Origin: Terriglobales bacterium
GTDB lineage: Bacteria; Acidobacteriota; Terriglobia; Terriglobales; Acidobacteriaceae
Length of the DNA stretch: 64,000 nucleotides
Assembly (NCBI GenBank): GCA_035573675.1
Contig: DATMAB010000020.1
Location: forward strand, 24,408 to 88,407
Direction of reading: 5' to 3'
This document shows positions 10,213 to 17,582 of the stretch, one piece after another. The translations under genes and the position numbers were made by a program. Under the pieces are notes generated by a model, which searched no databases, was not told the origin of the DNA, and worked only from the letters and a program-made list of their open reading frames with translations. Each line of letters opens with the position of its first letter. The stretch's first letter is position 1.

Positions 10213-10372
10213 CCATATGGTCATGTAGTCGTGTGGTCATCTGGTGATTGTAATTGGGTAATTTGGTAATTGCTTGATTCGACGATTGATGATTGCAGCT
10301 TGGTGATTGATGATTTAGCTGAGTGCTGACTGCTGATTGCTGAATGCTGGTTTTCGCGTGCTGATTGAGAGT
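10213..10372. repeat. Word-type intergenic repeats (ggtgatt/ggtaatt and gctgattgctg families)
   Basis: AT-richer words such as tggtcatctggtgattg, aatttggtaattg and gctgactgctgattgctga follow one another between gspF and gspE. The same families recur near 20.3, 40.0 and 43.0 kb on either strand. No coding potential is visible. Confidence 0.55.
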
Positions 10373-10378
10373 TTGAGT

Positions 10379-10384
10379 TAACCT
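10379..10384 (+). promoter_or_regulatory. -10 element of a leaderless-type promoter for gspE
   Basis: TAACCT ends exactly 7 nt before the ATG at 10392, which would put the transcription start at or next to the start codon. The same geometry is seen before the gene at 16629, hutU, smpB and tRNA-Leu. There is no ribosome-binding site. Confidence 0.4.
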
Positions 10385-10391
10385 GAAAGAT

Positions 10392-12077
10392 ATGGCCAAC
10401 GAGACCAATCCGGCCGGGGGGCGGCGTACGCCGCTGTTCGCCAACGGCGGCAACGGGGGGCGCGCCCCGGTGGCGACCCCGGTGGATGAAGAAGCGCGGG
10501 CGCACGACCTGGCCGGCCGCTACCGCTGCGAGTACGTGGACCTGAAGCACTTCCGCATCCAGCACGAACTGTTCCGCTCCATTCCTGTGGACCTGATGTT
10601 TCGCTACAACTTCGTGCCGCTGGAAGTGACCGAAGACGGGCGGCTGGCCATCGCCATCGACGATCCCAGCAAGCTGATGATGATCGACGAGATCGGGCTG
10701 CTGCTGGGCAAGCGCATCCTCACCAAGGTGGCGACGCTTTCGCAGATCAGCGACCTGCTGAAGAAGACCGAGCAGTCGCAGCGCGTACTGGAGGAGGCCA
10801 GCGAGGGCTTCACCCTGGACGTGATCCGCGAAGACGAGCTGGCGGATGAGACCATCTCCATCGAGAAGCTGACCGCCGAGGGCGACATCAGCCCCATCAT
10901 CCGCCTGGTGGACACGACCATCTTCACCGCGCTGCAGCGGCGGGCTTCGGACATCCACATCGAAACGCGCGACGACTCGGTGGCCATCAAGTACCGCATC
11001 GACGGGGTGCTGCAGCCGGCCATGTCGCCCATCGCGCGCGACCATCACTCGACCATCATCAGCCGCATCAAGGTGATGAGCGAGCTGGATATCGCGGAGC
11101 GCCGCGTGCCCCAGGACGGCCGCTTCCGTGTGCGCTACAACAACCGCTCCATCGACTTCCGCGTCTCCATCATGCCCTCCATCCACGGCGAGGACGCGGT
11201 GCTGCGCGTGCTGGACAAGGAGTCGATGAGCGAGAAGTTCCGCAAGCTCACGCTGGACGTGGTGGGCTTCAGCGACGAAGACCTGAAGAAGTTCCGCCGC
11301 TACATCTCGGAGCCCTACGGCATGGTTTTAGTAACGGGGCCCACGGGGTCCGGCAAGACGACCACGCTCTACGCCGCGCTGAATGAGATCAAGACCGATG
11401 AAGACAAGATCGTGACCATTGAAGACCCGGTGGAGTACCAAATCCGCGGGGTGACGCAGATCCCGGTAAACGAGAAGAAAGGGCTGACGTTCGCGCGCGG
11501 GCTGCGCTCCATCCTGCGGCACGACCCGGACAAGATCATGGTGGGCGAGATCCGCGACACAGAGACGGCGCAGATCGCCATCCAGTCGGCGCTGACCGGG
11601 CACTTGGTGTTCACCACCGTACACGCCAACAACGTGGTGGATGTGATCGGGCGGTTCCTGAACATGGGGGTGGAGCCGTACAACTTCGTCTCCTCGCTGA
11701 ACTGCATCCTGGCGCAGCGGCTGGTGCGAGTGATCTGCGACAACTGCAAACGGCAGGTGGAGTACGACAGCGAGACCCTGGAAGCCAGCGGCCTGGACCC
11801 GGCGGAATGGGGCCGGCAGCCGTTCTACGAGGGCGCGGGATGCATCGAGTGCGCAGGCACGGGGTTCCGCGGACGCACCGCCATCCACGAGCTGCTGGAG
11901 CTGAGCGACAACATCCGCGAAATGATCCTGGCCAAGAAGCCGACGTCGGAGATCCGCCGCGAAGCCAAGAAAGAAGGCATGCACTTCCTGCGCGAGTCGG
12001 CGCTGGCGAAAGTGCAGGCGGGTACGACCACGCTGAGGGAGATCAATAAGGTCACGTTTATTGAGACGACGCGGTAG
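10392..12077 (+). CDS. gspE: Type II secretion/type IV pilus assembly ATPase (GspE/PilB)
   Basis: This hexameric ATPase drives extension of the pilus or pseudopilus. The 561-residue protein has a disordered Gly/Pro-rich start (1-30), an N-terminal T2SSE domain (about 35-125), and then the ATPase with SDIHIE (Asp box), Walker A GPTGSGKT (316-323), IVTIEDPVEY, Walker B MVGEIRD and the His box TGHLVFTTVHANN. It has a tetracysteine zinc site (CDNC and CIEC, about residues 450-485), typical of GspE/PilB and absent from PilT. The short N-terminal domain lacks a recognisable full MshEN c-di-GMP motif. No PilT retraction ATPase is seen in the window. Confidence 0.95.
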   Translation: MANETNPAGGRRTPLFANGGNGGRAPVATPVDEEARAHDLAGRYRCEYVDLKHFRIQHELFRSIPVDLMFRYNFVPLEVTEDGRLAIAIDDPSKLMMIDEIGLLLGKRILTKVATLSQISDLLKKTEQSQRVLEEASEGFTLDVIREDELADETISIEKLTAEGDISPIIRLVDTTIFTALQRRASDIHIETRDDSVAIKYRIDGVLQPAMSPIARDHHSTIISRIKVMSELDIAERRVPQDGRFRVRYNNRSIDFRVSIMPSIHGEDAVLRVLDKESMSEKFRKLTLDVVGFSDEDLKKFRRYISEPYGMVLVTGPTGSGKTTTLYAALNEIKTDEDKIVTIEDPVEYQIRGVTQIPVNEKKGLTFARGLRSILRHDPDKIMVGEIRDTETAQIAIQSALTGHLVFTTVHANNVVDVIGRFLNMGVEPYNFVSSLNCILAQRLVRVICDNCKRQVEYDSETLEASGLDPAEWGRQPFYEGAGCIECAGTGFRGRTAIHELLELSDNIREMILAKKPTSEIRREAKKEGMHFLRESALAKVQAGTTTLREINKVTFIETTR

Positions 12078-12078
12078 G

Positions 12079-12215
12079 GGCGCTCTCCGCTCTCCGCTGT
12101 CCGCTCTCCGCTTTCCGGTGAAGGAGTAGGGGAACAGGTCGCAGGTAGCAGCCGCGGGTCGCAGGTCTCAGGTCGTAGATGTCAGGTCTCAGGTGCAGGT
12201 TGCAGGTCGCAGAGC
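12079..12215. repeat. Word-type repeats (gctctccgct and caggtcgcaggt families)
   Basis: Near-tandem words of 8-9 nt: ctctccgctctccgctgtccg, then caggtcgcaggtagcag and caggtctcaggtg. They separate gspE from the pilM promoter region. Confidence 0.55.
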
Positions 12216-12258
12216 CTGGATGCCTGGGCTTCCAGTCCCTCCTATTCCAGGTTTCGGA

Positions 12259-12264
12259 TACAAT
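12259..12264 (+). promoter_or_regulatory. -10 candidate for the pilMNOP segment
   Basis: TACAAT lies 40 nt before the pilM ATG, giving a leader of about 34 nt. The -35 is weak. It suggests that pilMNOP can be transcribed separately from gspFE. Confidence 0.35.
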
Positions 12265-12304
12265 CGGCGCTGAATAACCGCTTTGGTCGCAGCGGCGAAA
12301 CTTC

Positions 12305-13222
12305 ATGAGCAGCGAGGGCAAGGCGAGGGCGCGTCCCCGGCTGGCGTGTGAAATCGCCGCCAACCGGGTGATTGCGGCGCGCGCGGCGCAACTGGGGCGG
12401 GGCCTCGACCTGTGCACGTGCCGGGCGATCGGTGTGGGCACAGTGCATCCCGGGCTGACGGCGGGCAACGTGGGCGACGCCGCGGAGTTGCGTCAGGCCA
12501 TCGCCAACGCGCTGGGCCCGGTGGCAGGGCGGTCGCGCGACGTGATCGCCATCCTGCCCGATGCGGCGGTGCGGGTTTCCCTGCTGGAATTTGAGAATTT
12601 CCCGCAACATGCGGACGACGCCACGTCCCTGGTGCGCTTCCGGCTGCGCAAGACGCTGCCGTTCGACGTCGAACACGCCGCCATCTCCTACCACGTACAG
12701 AGACCGGAAGGGACGTTCGCCGCGCAGGCCGGGCCTATCACGGTGGTGGTGGCGGTGGCTCCGCGGGCGGTAGTCGAAGAATACGAAACGGCGTTCCGCG
12801 ACGCGGGCTACAACCCGGGCGTGGTGATGCCCTCGATGCTGGCGGCGCTGGGCGCAGTGGACGCGCTGACGCCGGCCATGATCGTGAAGACCGACGTGGT
12901 GACGACCACCGTGGCCATCGTGGACCGGAACGAGTTGCGGCTGTATCGCGCCCTGGAGAACCAGCCGGGAACTGGCGATGATGCCCGGCTGGCCGACGAG
13001 ATCTACCCCTCGGTGGTGTTTTTCAAGGACACCTACGGCTCTGGCGTGGACCGCGTGCTGCTGGCGGGACAGTTGGAAGCCGAGGGACTGGGCGCGGCGC
13101 TGGAATCGCAGATCGGAGTACGGGCCGAGCCACTGGTGGGGCGCGAGCAATTGGAGCATATGCTGACGCGCGACCATGTACCGGTCTCGGCGCTGGCCGG
13201 CGTGCTGGGAGCGCTGGCGTGA
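12305..13222 (+). CDS. pilM: PilM/GspL-like actin-fold pilus assembly protein
   Basis: This 305-residue cytoplasmic protein has the PilM/GspL actin-like fold. Recognisable parts are the N-terminal strand pair (RLACEIAANRVIAARA), the subdomain with VSLLEFENFP and LRKTLPFD (the PilM 'K-PF' region), AVAPRAVVEEY and the C-terminal VLLAGQL. PilM caps the cytoplasmic tail of PilN and links the PilNO ring to the assembly ATPase. Its position directly before pilN-, pilO- and pilP-like genes supports this. The 305 residues are somewhat shorter than the usual 350, with some loops reduced. Confidence 0.85.
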   Translation: MSSEGKARARPRLACEIAANRVIAARAAQLGRGLDLCTCRAIGVGTVHPGLTAGNVGDAAELRQAIANALGPVAGRSRDVIAILPDAAVRVSLLEFENFPQHADDATSLVRFRLRKTLPFDVEHAAISYHVQRPEGTFAAQAGPITVVVAVAPRAVVEEYETAFRDAGYNPGVVMPSMLAALGAVDALTPAMIVKTDVVTTTVAIVDRNELRLYRALENQPGTGDDARLADEIYPSVVFFKDTYGSGVDRVLLAGQLEAEGLGAALESQIGVRAEPLVGREQLEHMLTRDHVPVSALAGVLGALA

Positions 13223-13271
13223 AAAACAGTTTCGAGGTTCGAGTTTCCAGTTTCCTGCAAAGGCACTCAGG

Positions 13272-13859
13272 ATGAAGCTGGACATCAATCTGGCGAGCCA
13301 GCCGTACGAGGACATACGGCAGTTCCTTTTGCAGTGGGGCACAGCGGTGGCGCTGGTGGCACTGGTGACGCTGGGCCTGGTGAGCTACGCGGTGCGCACC
13401 TGGACGGACGCGCGGGAGGCGCGCAGGGAGATCACGCAGCTACGGGAAGACCTGGCCCGTCTGGACCGCGAGCAGCAGGAGGCGGTGGCCGTTCTGAGCC
13501 GTCCGGAATACGCCGATCTGCGGCGGCGCGCCGCGTTCACCAATGGGCTGATCGCGCGGCGCACCTTTTCCTGGACGCAGGTGTTCGCGGCCCTGGAAAA
13601 AGTGATGCCGGCGCAGGTGCACGTGATCTCGCTCGAGCCCGAAGTGGTGGAGGGCAACCAGATCGAGCTGCACATGCGCGTGGCGGGGCGGTCGCGTGAC
13701 CAGGCGCTGGAGCTGGTGCGGCGCATGGAGACATCCGAACGCTTCCGACTGCCGGAACTGCGCAGCGAGCGGACGCAGGCCGATGAGGAGGTCCCCATCG
13801 AGTTCGACATCGTGGCGCTGTATGTTCCGGAGGTGGCCGGAGCGGGAGGCGCACCATGA
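13272..13859 (+). CDS. pilN: PilN-like alignment protein
   Basis: This 195-residue bitopic protein starts MKLDINLAS, where INL is the conserved cytoplasmic PilN motif that docks on PilM. A membrane segment (about residues 20-42) is followed by a coiled coil (REITQLREDLARLDREQQE) and a ferredoxin-like periplasmic domain. The ATG at 13272 was chosen because it puts the INL motif at the N terminus. Upstream in-frame codons belong to the end of pilM and a short gap. Its stop overlaps the pilO ATG by 4 bp, so PilN and PilO are made together and should form the usual heterodimer. Confidence 0.85.
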   Translation: MKLDINLASQPYEDIRQFLLQWGTAVALVALVTLGLVSYAVRTWTDAREARREITQLREDLARLDREQQEAVAVLSRPEYADLRRRAAFTNGLIARRTFSWTQVFAALEKVMPAQVHVISLEPEVVEGNQIELHMRVAGRSRDQALELVRRMETSERFRLPELRSERTQADEEVPIEFDIVALYVPEVAGAGGAP

Positions 13860-14398
13860 TCTCGAACCTGCGCGAGCTGCGGAAACGCCTGCTGTGGCTG
13901 CTGGGGTTCCTTCTGGTGGTCGATGTAGCGACGGGCGCCTTCCTGCTCTCGCCGCTGGCCCGCTCCCGTGAAGAGCTGATGATGGAGAAGCAGAGCCTGG
14001 AAGCGCGCCGCGGGCTGCGCGAGCGGGAGGTAGCGCCGCTGCGCCAAATCGACCGGAAACTGAAACAGGCAGCGACGGACCTGGACAAGTTCTACGCTGA
14101 GCGCGTGCCTACGGAGGCGTCGGCGCTGGCAGACCGGTTGGGCAAGCTGGCCGCCAAGAATGACGTGCAAATCTCCCAGGTGAAGTACACCACCGGCGAG
14201 AGCGAACTGAACGGGCTGCGCCAGGTGACCATCAAGGCCGACCTCAGCGCCGACTACCTGGACCTGACGAAGTTCCTCAACGCGCTGGAGCGCGACCCCA
14301 TGTTCTTCGTCATCCAGCGCATCACACTGAACGAAGGCGAGGAGGGCCAGGTGCGGTTGAACCTGGAACTGGAAACGTACCTGAAGCAGGAGAGCTAG
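13856..14398 (+). CDS. pilO: PilO-like alignment protein
   Basis: This 180-residue protein has a short cytoplasmic tail, one membrane segment (about 12-32), a coiled coil (SREELMMEKQSLEARRGLRE) and a periplasmic ferredoxin-like domain. That layout is the PilO/GspM one and pairs with PilN. Translation is coupled to pilN through the ATGA overlap. The next gene begins 1 nt after its stop. Assignment rests on topology, length and operon position as much as on sequence. Confidence 0.83.
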   Translation: MISNLRELRKRLLWLLGFLLVVDVATGAFLLSPLARSREELMMEKQSLEARRGLREREVAPLRQIDRKLKQAATDLDKFYAERVPTEASALADRLGKLAAKNDVQISQVKYTTGESELNGLRQVTIKADLSADYLDLTKFLNALERDPMFFVIQRITLNEGEEGQVRLNLELETYLKQES

Positions 14399-14399
14399 T

Positions 14400-14987
14400 T
14401 TGAAACTGGGGCTGGAAAACCGGCGCATGGTGGCGCTGCTGGCGCTGACGGTGGCCGCAGGACTCTATACCGTGCCGCGCATGTTCCGCAGCCTGGAGCC
14501 GCAGCCGGTGGCTTCGGCCGGTGTGGCCGCGGTCTCCGCGCCGAGCCCGCGGCAGCGGAACGCGCCGAGGCGGGCGCGTCGCATGCCGCCCGCGGCCTCT
14601 CTCGATCCGACCCTTCGCCTGGACCTGCTGCGCGCCAGCCAGGAAACCGAGTACCGGGGCACGGGAAGGAACATTTTCGAGAGCCAGGCGGAGGCGCCTA
14701 AACCCGTCGTGCCCGTGGCGCGGCCGGGGGGAACGCCGGTGGCGTACAGCGGCCGTCCACCGGGTCCGCCGCCCCCGCCGCCCATCAACCTGAAGTTCTT
14801 CGGCTTCGCCAGCCAGCCCGGCGAACCCAAGCGGGTCTTCCTGTCGCAGGGAGAGGACGTGTTCATCGGCGGCGAGGGCGACATCATCAACCGCCGCTAC
14901 AAAATCGTGCGCATCGGCGCGAGCGCCGTGGAGGTGGAGGACCTGCAGTACAACCACCGGCAGACGCTGCCGTTGACGCAATCGTAG
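14400..14987 (+). CDS. PilP/GspC-like periplasmic linker protein
   Basis: This 195-residue protein starts at a TTG one base after the pilO stop. It has an N-terminal membrane segment (VALLALTVAAGLYTVP), a basic and Pro-rich linker with a polyproline stretch near residue 121, and a C-terminal beta domain (INLKFFGFAS, RVFLSQGEDVFIG, YKIVRIGASAVEVEDL). That domain matches the PilP/GspC homology region, which contacts the secretin. In this operon it should bridge PilNO to the secretin encoded at 40-42 kb. It lacks the lipobox expected of a classical PilP and is closer to GspC in being an inner-membrane protein. Confidence 0.75.
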   Translation: MKLGLENRRMVALLALTVAAGLYTVPRMFRSLEPQPVASAGVAAVSAPSPRQRNAPRRARRMPPAASLDPTLRLDLLRASQETEYRGTGRNIFESQAEAPKPVVPVARPGGTPVAYSGRPPGPPPPPPINLKFFGFASQPGEPKRVFLSQGEDVFIGGEGDIINRRYKIVRIGASAVEVEDLQYNHRQTLPLTQS

Positions 14988-15013
14988 GCGGCAGCAGAGC
15001 CGCCGACTACAGC

Positions 15014-15084
15014 GATTAGCAATAAGCAGTAAGCGATAAGAAACAAGTCCTCTTTGCTTATGGCTTATTGCTTATCGCTTATTG
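15014..15084. repeat. Inverted word repeat before the pseudopilin gene
   Basis: aagcagtaagcgataag and cttatcgcttattgcc are near-perfect reverse complements around aaacaagtcctctttgc. A transcript through it would form a long AT-rich hairpin between the pilP-like gene and the pseudopilin gene. Confidence 0.5.
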
Positions 15085-15097
15085 CCGTTTGCGAGAA

Positions 15098-15814
15098 GTG
15101 GAACCTCTATCCAAAGCGCGCCGCAAGAGCCGCAGGAGCGAGCGCGGCTACGCCCTGCTGGCCATCCTGCTGGCGTTGATGCTGATGCTGCTGGCCATGA
15201 CGGTATCAGCGCCGGTGATCGCGCACCAGATCCAGCGCGAGCGCGAGGAGGAGATGATCCGGCGCGGGCGGCAGTACGTGCGCGCCATCCAGCGATACTA
15301 CCGCAAGTTCGGCCGCTATCCCGCCAAGCTGGAAGACCTGGAAAACACCAACAATCTGCGTTTCCTGCGGCGCCGCTACAAGGATCCCATGACGGAGAGC
15401 GGCGAATGGCGCATCATCCATTTCGGCGAAGCCCGTCCGCGTGCCGGCCAGGCTGCGAGTGGGGCTCAGCCGGTGCTGCCCGGAGCGCAGCCGGCGGGCG
15501 GGACAAGCAGCCGACAAAGCGGTGCAGATTCGCGAGCGCCGGGCCGCCCGGCGGGAGATTCGCTCTCCGGGCAGCGCTTCGGCGGCGGGCCGATCGTGGG
15601 CGTCGCCAGCCAGAGCGAAGAAGAATCCATCCGCGAACTCGAAGGCCGGACCCACTACAACGAGTGGGAGTTCGTCTACGACGTGTCGCAGGATCCCGGA
15701 GCGCGTCCGCCGGTGCTGCCCGGACAGCCGGGTCAACCGGGAAGGCCGGGTCAGCCAACGCCCTCAACGCAGCCGCAACCGCAGCCTTCGCCCGGCCAGC
15801 GACCGAACCTGTAA
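15098..15814 (+). CDS. Type II secretion-like pseudopilin with long Pro/Gln-rich tail
   Basis: This is a 238-residue protein from a GTG start. The prepilin segment RSERGYALLAILLALML fits cleavage after G, leaving Y as the first mature residue. The +5 position is not Glu, which is more like minor pseudopilins such as GspK than the major one. The mature part has the usual long helix and RYYRKFGRYPAKLEDLENTN, a GspG-like helix. Residues after about 130 are low-complexity (Ala/Gly/Pro/Gln), ending in a Pro/Gln-rich tail. A prepilin peptidase is needed but is not in the window. The TTG at 15068 is an alternative start but lies in the inverted repeat. Confidence 0.8.
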   Translation: MEPLSKARRKSRRSERGYALLAILLALMLMLLAMTVSAPVIAHQIQREREEEMIRRGRQYVRAIQRYYRKFGRYPAKLEDLENTNNLRFLRRRYKDPMTESGEWRIIHFGEARPRAGQAASGAQPVLPGAQPAGGTSSRQSGADSRAPGRPAGDSLSGQRFGGGPIVGVASQSEEESIRELEGRTHYNEWEFVYDVSQDPGARPPVLPGQPGQPGRPGQPTPSTQPQPQPSPGQRPNL

Positions 15815-15839
15815 GGCGCGGGCGCGCCTTCAATAATCC

Positions 15840-16010
15840 CTATTTGTCCACTCCAATATCGAAGTGATGTACGTCTTTCCGCGTGCCGAGAGATTCGTAC
15901 AGTCGTGTGGCGGGCATATCCCCTGAGTCTGCTTGCACAAAGATTACGTACGCGTCCTTCTCGCTGGCAATGCGCTTGAGTTCGGTGATGAGCAGCGCCT
16001 GGATGTGAAT
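15840..16010 (-). pseudogene. 3' remnant of an AAC(3)-I-like GNAT acetyltransferase
   Basis: The minus-strand frame ending at 15840 reads LITELKRIASEKDAYVIFV and then QADSGDMPATRLYESLGTR followed by HFDI. From memory of the family, this strongly resembles the C-terminal third of aminoglycoside 3-N-acetyltransferases of class I (AYVI-VQADYGD, LY-KLG-RE, HFDI). The acetyl-CoA-binding part and the N terminus are missing. Upstream in this frame are only erpA antisense sequence and its terminator. It is therefore a truncated relic of about 55 codons that encodes no working enzyme. The parent may have acted on substrates other than aminoglycosides. Confidence 0.6.
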
Positions 16011-16029
16011 CTGGCGGTGACAAGGGAGG

Positions 16030-16064
16030 CACAAACACAAAGGCCCCGCCATGCAGGCGGGGCC
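16030..16064 (-). terminator. Rho-independent terminator of erpA
   Basis: On the minus strand a perfect 9-bp stem (ggccccgcc/ggcggggcc, loop of 5) is followed by tttgtgtttgtg. It starts 13 nt after the erpA stop. Confidence 0.75.
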
Positions 16065-16077
16065 GGCCATCGAAGAT

Positions 16078-16449
16078 TTAGACGTTGAAGGAAGAGCCGC
16101 AACCGCAGGTGGTCTTGACGTTGGGGTTGTCGAACTTGAAGCCGGCGCCTTCCAGGGTTTCCACGTAATCCACGACGCAGCCATCCAGGTACATGAGCGA
16201 GGTGGCGTCGATGAAGACCTTCAATCCATCGAAGTCGAAGCTCTTGTCCATCATGCCGGCGGAGTTCTCAAAGGCCATGGAGTAGGAAAAGCCGGAGCAG
16301 CCGCCGCCGACCACGCCGACCCGCAGGCCAGCCGGGACAGGGTCCTGCTGCGCCATGATCTCCTTCACCTTGGCGATGGCGGTGGGAGTCAGGGTGACGG
16401 GCGGAGCCTTCGGGGTGGTTCCTACGTTGGGTGTCGTGGTTGTGGACAT
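16078..16449 (-). CDS. erpA: Iron-sulfur cluster insertion/A-type carrier protein (ErpA/IscA family)
   Basis: A-type carriers accept Fe-S clusters and deliver them to apoproteins. The 123-residue protein has the HesB/IscA fold with the three ligand cysteines C51 (GGGCSGF), C115 and C117 (TCGCGSSF). A 17-residue Thr/Pro-rich N-terminal extension precedes the domain. It is a single-gene unit: an extended -10 at 16470-16478, an AAGGAG ribosome-binding site and a terminator just after the stop. No isc or suf genes are near. Clients could include the family 5 uracil-DNA glycosylase at 19.6 kb, which is only a guess from proximity. Confidence 0.92.
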   Translation of the reverse strand: MSTTTTPNVGTTPKAPPVTLTPTAIAKVKEIMAQQDPVPAGLRVGVVGGGCSGFSYSMAFENSAGMMDKSFDFDGLKVFIDATSLMYLDGCVVDYVETLEGAGFKFDNPNVKTTCGCGSSFNV

Positions 16450-16469
16450 TTCTCTCTCCTTCGGGACTG

Positions 16470-16478
16470 ATTATAGCA
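16470..16478 (-). promoter_or_regulatory. Extended -10 promoter of erpA
   Basis: On the minus strand TGCTATAAT is a perfect extended -10. It gives a leader of about 14 nt that contains AAGGAGAG. The -35 is poor, as expected for an extended -10. The same TGCTATAAT is used before gspD. Confidence 0.6.
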
Positions 16479-16615
16479 CGGGCGCGTGAGGCTCTTGGCT
16501 TTTGGCTGTTAGCAGCTCTCAATCAATATAGATGCTGTGGCGACGGAGGGGATGCGGGTTCGCAGAAGCCCTCGTGCTCCTCGCACTTCCGCAGACTCCG
16601 GTCACGGCTGGCAGC

Positions 16616-16621
16616 TACAAT
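16616..16621 (+). promoter_or_regulatory. -10 element of a leaderless-type promoter
   Basis: TACAAT ends exactly 7 nt before the ATG at 16629, so transcription should start at or next to the start codon. Confidence 0.4.
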
Positions 16622-16628
16622 AGGGCGC

Positions 16629-16805
16629 ATGGGCCGGTCGGACCGCGATCCGCTCTTCTTCCCGCCGTCGAAGTACAGCGACGAGGCGGAGCCGGAAGAG
16701 TATTCGGCGGAAGTGGACGTGGAAGAGCAGCAGGAGGGACTGAAGGCGGTGCTGTTCTTCGGCCTCCTGCTGCTGCTGGTGGGGGTGCTGTTCCGGTACT
16801 GCTAG
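16629..16805 (+). CDS. Small C-terminally anchored membrane protein (58 aa)
   Basis: This is a 58-residue protein with a charged N-terminal half (MGRSDRDPLFFPPSKYSDE, then an acidic stretch) and one hydrophobic segment at residues 41-54 (VLFFGLLLLLVGVL) close to the C terminus. It looks like a tail-anchored inner-membrane protein with the N terminus inside. The ATG was chosen because a TACAAT -10 sits 7 nt upstream. It is not a recognised family. It could be linked to the next gene, also a small membrane protein, but that gene has its own -10. Confidence 0.6.
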   Translation: MGRSDRDPLFFPPSKYSDEAEPEEYSAEVDVEEQQEGLKAVLFFGLLLLLVGVLFRYC

Positions 16806-16831
16806 GGGCGGGAGGGCTGGGCCTGCGAAAC

Positions 16832-16862
16832 TTGCTTTTGCGCTTGGCAGCGGGACTATAAT
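16832..16862 (+). promoter_or_regulatory. Sigma-70-type promoter before the 90-aa membrane protein
   Basis: TTGCTT and a perfect TATAAT with a 19-bp spacer. The predicted leader of about 98 nt is very GC-rich and holds agggccc/gggccct arms that could enclose a structured RNA. Confidence 0.5.
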
Positions 16863-16966
16863 CTGCGTGAGGGCCCCCTATCGGCTGGCGCGACCCGGCT
16901 GGGTGCAGTGCGGCCGGGCCCTGGGCGCCGACGATCCCGGGCTGATCGCTTCGAGCGAGGTGGCGT

Positions 16967-17239
16967 ATGCCGACCCTTACCATGCTGTTGATCGTCTGGG
17001 GTGCGATCACCGCAGTGCTCGTCGTCCTGCTGATCTATCGCAGCACGCTGACCATCCACGAGGACGACCAGCTGTTCATCGACGAGTCGGAATCCCACAT
17101 GGCGCAGGAGCAGCAGGAGCTGGTGCAGAAGATCGACAAGCTCACGCCGCTGGTGCGCATGTTCGGCGCCGCCTCGGGAGTGCTGGCGGTGGTGATTTTC
17201 GGCATGTGGCTCTACCAGGGCTTCATGCAGAACTACTGA
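16967..17239 (+). CDS. Small membrane protein with two transmembrane segments (90 aa)
   Basis: Two hydrophobic segments (about residues 4-24 and 66-84) flank a charged central region of about 40 residues with ESESHMAQEQQELVQKIDK, probably a short coiled coil. A GAGGTGG ribosome-binding site precedes the ATG. Codon use and the clear helix-loop-helix topology suggest a real gene. I do not recognise the family. It is preceded by a long GC-rich leader and followed by a strong hairpin at 17305, so it is probably a single-gene unit. Confidence 0.7.
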   Translation: MPTLTMLLIVWGAITAVLVVLLIYRSTLTIHEDDQLFIDESESHMAQEQQELVQKIDKLTPLVRMFGAASGVLAVVIFGMWLYQGFMQNY

Positions 17240-17304
17240 CCGCCCGCGCTCGAGCGCGCCGCGACGCTGGCGGGCGCGCACGGTTGGTTGTCGACGGAAA
17301 TCAG

Positions 17305-17333
17305 GACGCCTTCCGGCCCAGCCGGAAGGCGTC
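17305..17333. terminator. Strong 13-bp hairpin between the 90-aa gene and tRNA-Leu
   Basis: gacgccttccggc and gccggaaggcgtc pair perfectly around a 3-nt loop. It is followed by ggtgtcttggg rather than a U run, so termination would be U-poor. Confidence 0.5.
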
Positions 17334-17408
17334 GGTGTCTTGGGCGGGCCGCGCCTGAAGAGGTTCCGCCCGCGGTTCCTCCCGCCTCGCTGCCGGGCGG
17401 CGAGGGCA

Positions 17409-17414
17409 TACAAT
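17409..17414 (+). promoter_or_regulatory. -10 element directly before tRNA-Leu
   Basis: TACAAT ends 7 nt before the mature 5' end of the tRNA, so the primary transcript may have almost no 5' leader. Confidence 0.4.
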
Positions 17415-17421
17415 GAGAACA

Positions 17422-17506
17422 GCCAGGATGGCGGAACTGGCAGACGCGCACGCCTTAGGAGCGTGTGCCATACGGCGTGTGGGTTCGAATCCCACTCCTG
17501 GCACCA
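17422..17506 (+). tRNA. tRNA-Leu (anticodon UAG)
   Basis: This is an 85-nt class II tRNA. The acceptor stem GCCAGGA pairs with TCCTGGC. The anticodon stem cacgc/gcgtg encloses cttagga with anticodon TAG. A variable arm (gtgccatacggcgt) follows, and the T arm is gtgggttcgaatcccac. The CCA end is encoded. It reads CUA and, by wobble, other CUN leucine codons. Confidence 0.96.
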
Positions 17507-17509
17507 GAA

Positions 17510-17565
17510 AAGCAGCCGTCAGCATTCAGCCGTCAGCCATCAGCAAAGGCTGATCGGCTAATCGC
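17510..17565. repeat. Word-type intergenic repeat after tRNA-Leu
   Basis: Words such as gccgtcagcattcagccgtcagccatcagc, with a reverse-complement partner (ggctgatcggct). Non-coding. Confidence 0.45.
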
Positions 17566-17582
17566 TCCCCATCGAGGCCATC

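Noticed and set aside
12079..12215. CRISPR array or tandem repeat locus
   Set aside because: The words are only 8-10 nt, degenerate, with no spacers of constant length.
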